Shown here: positions 59,787 through 64,000 of the stretch, one piece after another | Position numbering within the stretch: the first letter of the stretch is position 1 | Layout of the letters: the number at the start of each line of letters is the position of its first letter | Assembly: GCF_014650895.1 (NCBI RefSeq) | Contig: NZ_BMVV01000031.1 | Coordinates: 1 to 64,000 of the forward strand | DNA from: Streptomyces omiyaensis | GTDB taxonomy: Bacteria > Actinomycetota > Actinomycetes > Streptomycetales > Streptomycetaceae | Direction: 5' to 3' | Length of the DNA: 64,000 bases | Notes under the pieces: model-generated | What the model saw: only the letters and a program-made list of their open reading frames with translations | What the model was told of the DNA's origin: nothing | Database searches by the model: none | Made by a program: the position numbers and the translations under genes

Positions 59787-62488
59787 CGCCGCCGGGCGCG
59801 GCGCGCCTCGTCCACGCCCCAGACCAGCAGCGGGAAGGCGGCGATGAGCAGGACGACGTCCCAGGGGAGCGGTGCCGTACCGAAGACCTGCCGCAGGGGC
59901 GGCGCGTAGACGAGCGCGGCGGTGAAGCAGAGTTCGAAGGCGATGCCCACGAGCAGCAGCGGGTTGGACAGGACCCCGATCTCGCGGAGCGCGGCGTGGT
60001 CGGTGCGGGCGGCGAAGGCGGTGCCGACCTGGCAGGTGACGATGCCGGCGAACGTGGCCGTCGTCGCCGTCACGTAGGCGCCGTGAAGGGGGGTCCCCTC
60101 GCCGGTGGGGTCGCCGGGCTGCCACCCGGCACGCCAGAGGACGTAGAAGAATCCGGCCATCACGAGGACGGCCGAGACCAGGCCCAGGTAACCCCAGCTG
60201 CGGACGAGCATGTCGCGTGAGATGACGCTCTGGTGCCGGGGGCGGGGCGGACGGCGCATCACACCGGGTTCGGAGCGCTCCCTGCCCAGCGCGAGGGCGG
60301 GGAGGGTCTCCGTGCCGAGGTCGATGGCGAGGATCTGGAGCACGGTGAGCGGAAGGGGCACGGCGCCCGCCGAGAGGGCGAAGACGAGGAAGGGCACGAT
60401 CTCCGGCGTGGCGTGGGCGAAGATGTAGACGATGAACTTGCGGACGTTGTCGTAGACGCGGCGCCCGGATTCGACCGCGGTGACGATGGTGGCGAAGTCG
60501 TCGTCGGTGAGCACCATGGCCGCCGCCTCGCGGGCCACGTCCGTACCGGACCGGCCCATCGCCACCCCGATGTGGGCGCGGTGCAGGGCGGGGGCGTCGT
60601 TGACCCCGTCGCCCGTCATGGCGACGATCCGGCCGTGGGCGCGCAGGGTGTCGGCGACCTTGAGTTTCGTCTCGGGCGAGGAGCGCGCGAAGACGATCTC
60701 GGCGTCGTCCTCGACGAGGAGCCGGTCCAGTTCGCCGTCGTCCAGGGATTCGGAGGCGGCGACGACCTCCAGTCGGGGCTTGCCTATGCCCACCTCCCGC
60801 GCGATCGCGGCGGCCGTTGCGCCGTTGTCCCCCGTCACGACGTGCACGCGCATCCCGGCCTCGTGGCAGCGGCGGACGGCGGCCGCGACCTCGGCACGCG
60901 GCGGGTCGTACAGACCGACCAGGCCCAGCAGGGTCAGGCCGACTTCGGCGTCCTGCCGCCGGGCGGGCGTCTCCCCGTCCGGCCCGAGGTCACGGACGGC
61001 GACCGCCAGGACGCGCGTGCCTGCCTCGGCGAGTTGCCGCGCCGCTGCTCGGGCCGCCTCTCCATCGGGCCCGGGCGACACCCGCTCCAGAACCGCTTCG
61101 GGGGCTCCCTTGACCACCACCCGGGCGGTCCCGGAGTCCCCCGGGTCCTGGACGACGGACATCATCCGGAGTCGTGGGTCGAACCGGAAGAGGGCCTGCC
61201 GCCGCCCGTCGCGCCGGTCGAGGTCCACCGGCGCTCCGATGGCGGCGGCCCCCTCCACGAGGGCGGACTCGGTGGGGTCGCCGTGCAGCTCGCCGTCCGT
61301 GTCCCGGGTGACCGTGGTGCACTCGGCGGCGGCCCGCACCAGGGCCTGTGCCCAGGGCCCCGCGTCCGTGCCGTGACCGGGGGTCCAATGAGCCCTCAGA
61401 TGCATGCGGTTGCGGGTGAGGGTGCCGGTCTTGTCCGTGCAGATGACGCTGGTGGAGCCGAGGGTCTCGACCGCGCTGAGCCGTTTGACCAGGGCGCCCT
61501 GCCGGGCCAGGGCGCGCACACCGACGGCGAGGGCGAGGGTGATCGTCGGCAGCAGTCCTTCGGGGACGTTGGCGACGAGGAGCCCGATGGCGAACATCAG
61601 CGAGTCGGTCACCGGCAGGCCGACCGCCACGCCGACGACGAGGAAGACGACACCCATGCCCGTGGCGACGCCGGCGATGAGCCAGGCCACCTTCTTGACC
61701 TGTCGCTCCAGGGGGCTCGGCTCCCGTCCGGTCCGCTGACTGAGGGCGGCGATCCGTCCCAGCTCGGTGCGGTCCCCGGTGGCGAAGACGACGGCCCGGG
61801 CCTGTCCCTCGACACAGGTGGTCCCGCTGAAGACGAGGTTGGGCTCCTCCAGGAGGGGAGCGCCGAGCAGTCCGGCCACCGCCACGCGTTCCGCCGGCAC
61901 CGACTCCCCCGTCAGCATCGACAGGTCCACCTCCACCCCTCCCTCGGTGACCCTGCCGTCCGCCGGTACCTTGTCCCCCTCCTCCAGGACGATGACGTCG
62001 CCCGGCACGAGGTCACGGGCCTCCACGGTGAGCGGCCGCCCGTCGCGCACCACGAGGGCGTGCTCGGGCAGGTAGCGGGCGAGGGTCTCCACCGCGCGTT
62101 CCGCCTGGCGTTCCTGGAGCAGCGCGAAGCCCGCGTTGACGAGGACGACCGCGAGGACGGCCCAGCCGAGCACGGCCAGGTCCGCCACGAAGGCCAGGGC
62201 GGCCGCGGCCCACAGCAGCAGGGCCAGGGGATGTGCCAGCTGGACGGCCGCCTCCCGCCAGACCGGGGCGCTCGCCTTGCGGCGCACCTCGTTCGGGCCG
62301 TGCACCGTGAGACGGCGGGCCGCCTCACGGGCGGACAGCCCGTCCGGGCCGGTGGCCAGCTCACGCCGGAGGCGGGGAAGGGGCTCGCTCGGATCGAACG
62401 GGAGCGCATCGGCGGTCGGCCGGGACGTGCTCGGATGGCGGTCGGCGACGCGACCGGTCACGGTCCGGCCGGCGCCGTCGTCAGACAT
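59723..62488 (-). CDS. P-type cation-transporting ATPase (Na+/Ca2+-type)
   Basis: Protein of 921 residues, P2-type: VDLSMLTGESVPAERV, NVPEGLLPTITLALAVGVRA in M4, phosphorylation site SVICTDKTGTLTRN, and TGDGVNDAPALHRAHIGVAM. The sequence ALVKRLSAVETLGSTSVICT is typical of Na+/K+- and H+/K+-ATPase-like bacterial pumps. About ten membrane segments. The last 20 residues (FSAGAGSSPPWSRRKGG) are encoded inside the convergent DUF4389 gene. It is coupled to the Rv1733c-like gene by an 8-base overlap. Confidence 0.87.
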   Translation of the reverse strand: MSDDGAGRTVTGRVADRHPSTSRPTADALPFDPSEPLPRLRRELATGPDGLSAREAARRLTVHGPNEVRRKASAPVWREAAVQLAHPLALLLWAAAALAFVADLAVLGWAVLAVVLVNAGFALLQERQAERAVETLARYLPEHALVVRDGRPLTVEARDLVPGDVIVLEEGDKVPADGRVTEGGVEVDLSMLTGESVPAERVAVAGLLGAPLLEEPNLVFSGTTCVEGQARAVVFATGDRTELGRIAALSQRTGREPSPLERQVKKVAWLIAGVATGMGVVFLVVGVAVGLPVTDSLMFAIGLLVANVPEGLLPTITLALAVGVRALARQGALVKRLSAVETLGSTSVICTDKTGTLTRNRMHLRAHWTPGHGTDAGPWAQALVRAAAECTTVTRDTDGELHGDPTESALVEGAAAIGAPVDLDRRDGRRQALFRFDPRLRMMSVVQDPGDSGTARVVVKGAPEAVLERVSPGPDGEAARAAARQLAEAGTRVLAVAVRDLGPDGETPARRQDAEVGLTLLGLVGLYDPPRAEVAAAVRRCHEAGMRVHVVTGDNGATAAAIAREVGIGKPRLEVVAASESLDDGELDRLLVEDDAEIVFARSSPETKLKVADTLRAHGRIVAMTGDGVNDAPALHRAHIGVAMGRSGTDVAREAAAMVLTDDDFATIVTAVESGRRVYDNVRKFIVYIFAHATPEIVPFLVFALSAGAVPLPLTVLQILAIDLGTETLPALALGRERSEPGVMRRPPRPRHQSVISRDMLVRSWGYLGLVSAVLVMAGFFYVLWRAGWQPGDPTGEGTPLHGAYVTATTATFAGIVTCQVGTAFAARTDHAALREIGVLSNPLLLVGIAFELCFTAALVYAPPLRQVFGTAPLPWDVVLLIAAFPLLVWGVDEARRARRRQRDFSAGAGSSPPWSRRKGG

Positions 62489-63074
62489 CGTCCGTCCCTG
62501 GGCCGCTCTCCCTCCGGAGGCGGCCGGACCAGACGGGCTCGACCTGCTCCCACTCCCGCTCCAGGGCCGCGAGAGTACGGCCGTCGACCCTCCGTCGCAG
62601 GAGGGCGAGGACCCCGGCTCCGGTGGCGGCGACCGCTCCTGCCGTGGCGGCGCCGCCGGCGAGGGAGGTCAGCATGATGTCCGACGAGCTGCCGGCCCGC
62701 CGGACGGCGGTGCCCGAGTCGTCCACGGTGACGGTCACGGCCCGTCCCCGGGGCGTCCCTGCGGGGACCTCGACGGTTCCGGTGCGGCGGACCCCGTCCG
62801 GGTACTCCCACAGGGCGGGGGCGATGGCGCGGTTCGCCGCACCGCTCCGCGTCAGGGCGGACGGTTCCCTGGCGGCCTCCGTGGTCGTCGCCGTGACCTG
62901 GTGTAGCTGGGCGGCGCGGGCGCGCTCCGTCCGGGCTCCGAAGTCCCACAGGTATCCGGCGGCGATCGTGCCGCAGAGCAGGGCGAGGGTCAGGATGACA
63001 AGCACGGCCGTCCGGCGCCCCGTGCCTCCGCGTGACGGTGGCGGGTCGGTGCGGGGCGGTTCGCGTTCGGTCAT
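62481..63074 (-). CDS. Rv1733c-like membrane protein
   Basis: Protein of 197 residues with two membrane segments (TAVLVILTLALLCGTIAAGY at about 23-42 and a Gly/Ala-rich one near 137-160) separated by an extracytoplasmic domain with VTATTTEAAREPS and APALWEYPDGVRRTGTVEVP. The C-terminal AALEREWEQVEPVWSGR is characteristic of the Rv1733c family, again a DosR-regulon antigen. GGAGG precedes the ATG. It lies in a minus-strand operon after the Hsp20 and flavodoxin genes. Confidence 0.82.
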   Translation of the reverse strand: MTEREPPRTDPPPSRGGTGRRTAVLVILTLALLCGTIAAGYLWDFGARTERARAAQLHQVTATTTEAAREPSALTRSGAANRAIAPALWEYPDGVRRTGTVEVPAGTPRGRAVTVTVDDSGTAVRRAGSSSDIMLTSLAGGAATAGAVAATGAGVLALLRRRVDGRTLAALEREWEQVEPVWSGRLRRESGPGTDDV

Positions 63075-63121
63075 GACACGCCTCCGGGCGCTCGTCTTCC
63101 CTCGGGCGGGAAGGCCGGGAC

Positions 63122-63625
63122 TCAGCCGTCCTCTTCGAGTGCGGCTCCGATGCGGTGGGCCCACGCGCGGACGCGGGCCGGGTCGCGGAAGTCCCCGCCC
63201 TTGCCCTTGCGGACCATGGCCCGGGCGATGAGGTTCGGGTTGTCGGCGGTGAGGGCTCCCTCGAAGGTGGCGTGCTCCCTCGCGCCCAGCTGCTTCATGC
63301 GGCGGGCGACCCCGGGTACGGGCGGGATGTCGTGCTGTTCGGCGGAGCTGTCGACGGGGCCGCTGCTGAAGAGCCAGACGGGGCGGTGGCGGAGCTGTTC
63401 GGCGTTGCGGCGGGCGCACTTGCGCGCCTTGCCGTTCCAGCGTCCGGCGTAGAGCGCCCCGCCGAGGACGACGCCGTCGTAGCCGCTGACGTCGGTGACC
63501 GCGTCGGCCGGCCGTACATCGGTGTCGAATCCGTCGTCCTGGAGGGTCCTGCCGATCTCGTCGGCGATTCCGGCCGTCGCGCCGTGTCTGCTGCCGTAGG
63601 CCACGAGGACGCGCTTCGTGGTCAT
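63122..63625 (-). CDS. flavodoxin-domain protein
   Basis: Protein of 167 residues with a flavodoxin fold: RVLVAYGSRHGATAGIADEI supplies the FMN phosphate-binding loop, GYDGVVLGGALYAGRWNGKA the next conserved patch, and PVWLFSSGPVD the third. Such proteins resemble HemG-like menaquinone-dependent protoporphyrinogen oxidases but may be general electron carriers. The start overlaps the stop of the Hsp20 gene (ATGA). Confidence 0.8.
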   Translation of the reverse strand: MTTKRVLVAYGSRHGATAGIADEIGRTLQDDGFDTDVRPADAVTDVSGYDGVVLGGALYAGRWNGKARKCARRNAEQLRHRPVWLFSSGPVDSSAEQHDIPPVPGVARRMKQLGAREHATFEGALTADNPNLIARAMVRKGKGGDFRDPARVRAWAHRIGAALEEDG

Positions 63626-64000
63626 GACCGGTCCTCCTCGCCGTCGGCGGCCCTCTTGACGCGGATGGTCCGTGTCGTGCGGGTCTCCGGGGCGGGCATC
63701 GGGACGCGCACGGTGAGGATGCCGTCCGTGTAGGAGGCGTCGACGTCGTCCGCGGGGATGGTGTCGGGGAGGCGTACGGTCCGGCGGAACGCGCCGTAGC
63801 GGAATTCCGAGTGGTCCTTGTCCTCGGCGCTCTCCCGGTGCTCGGCGCTCACGGTGAGGAGGTTGTCGTCGACCGTGAGGCTGATGTCGTCCGGGTCCAT
63901 GCCGGGAAGTTCGGCCCGCAGCGTGTACGCGCCGTCGTCGCTGGTGACCTCGACCGGAATGGCGTGGGCGGCCGTGGCGGGGCGCCATCCGGGGAGGCCG
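63622..64000 (-). CDS. Hsp20/alpha-crystallin small heat-shock protein (5' end outside window)
   Basis: The frame is open to the window edge and encodes at least 125 residues. The alpha-crystallin domain is complete: AIPVEVTSDDGAYTLRAELP, GMDPDDISLTVDDNLLTVSA, the YGAFRRTVRLPDTIP strand and SYTDGILTVRVPMP. HspX/Acr (Rv2031c) is the hallmark of the DosR regulon. An internal ATG at 63900 is not the start, since the family sequence continues upstream. It heads the operon with flavodoxin, Rv1733c-like and P-type ATPase genes. Confidence 0.88.
   Translation of the reverse strand, partial: GLPGWRPATAAHAIPVEVTSDDGAYTLRAELPGMDPDDISLTVDDNLLTVSAEHRESAEDKDHSEFRYGAFRRTVRLPDTIPADDVDASYTDGILTVRVPMPAPETRTTRTIRVKRAADGEEDRS

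Overview
The window is chromosomal DNA from a high-GC actinobacterium, most likely a Streptomyces. The signs are third-position G/C saturation, frequent GTG/TTG starts, ATGA/GTGA translational coupling, an ectoine-hydroxylase plus Ehu uptake cassette, DNRLRE-type secreted proteins and a DevR/DevS (OsdR/OsdK-like) dormancy block. I saw no rRNA, tRNA, CRISPR array or insertion sequence.

Region 1 (1-18.3 kb) is dominated by osmotic and ion homeostasis. It holds the end of ectD and the ectoine/hydroxyectoine ABC importer ehuBCDA, then a DM13 protein, a decayed stretch (about 3.9-4.9 kb), and a minus-strand operon of CPA1 Na+/H+ antiporter, CBS protein and membrane protein. Next come a four-gene WXG-like/lipoprotein cluster (7.9-11.5 kb), a STAS protein, an ABC exporter pair, NhaA with a small partner, and a sodium:alanine/glycine symporter.

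Region 2 (19-28 kb) is a minus-strand operon for a membrane-microdomain machine: YqiJ-like membrane protein, flotillin, a 1631-residue DUF3686-type AAA ATPase, NfeD and a second SPFH protein. It is the best candidate here for a poorly described system.

Region 3 (28.3-41.5 kb) has a truncated DM13 copy, a secreted Ig/FN3-like protein, a DNRLRE-vanadium haloperoxidase fusion, a PucR regulator with two small membrane proteins, a Trk/Ktr potassium system, a dual-RCK membrane protein, and an ABC exporter divergent from a MarR/GbsR-type regulator.

Region 4 (41.7-64 kb) is a compact counterpart of the mycobacterial DosR regulon: the DevR/DevS pair, three CBS-BON proteins, two universal stress proteins, two P-type ATPases, an Acg-type nitroreductase, GH65 phosphorylase plus beta-phosphoglucomutase, zinc alcohol dehydrogenase, beta-CASP metallohydrolase, an orphan cyclic-nucleotide-binding domain, a wrecked pncB, DUF4389, Rv1733c-like, flavodoxin and Hsp20 genes. 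GC palindromes of the form GGGCC-N4-GGCCC sit in its promoters.

Two signals cut across these regions. A 24-base leader motif with core GCCGGGAAGTCTGGTCGGC occurs five times, always sense-oriented 28-50 bases before a start codon, in front of a CPA1 antiporter, nhaA, an ABC exporter, a STAS gene and a small-membrane-protein operon; it looks like a cis-regulatory RNA element. A palindrome ATTGCCG-N5-CGGCAAT lies upstream of both the CPA1 antiporter operon and the flotillin operon.
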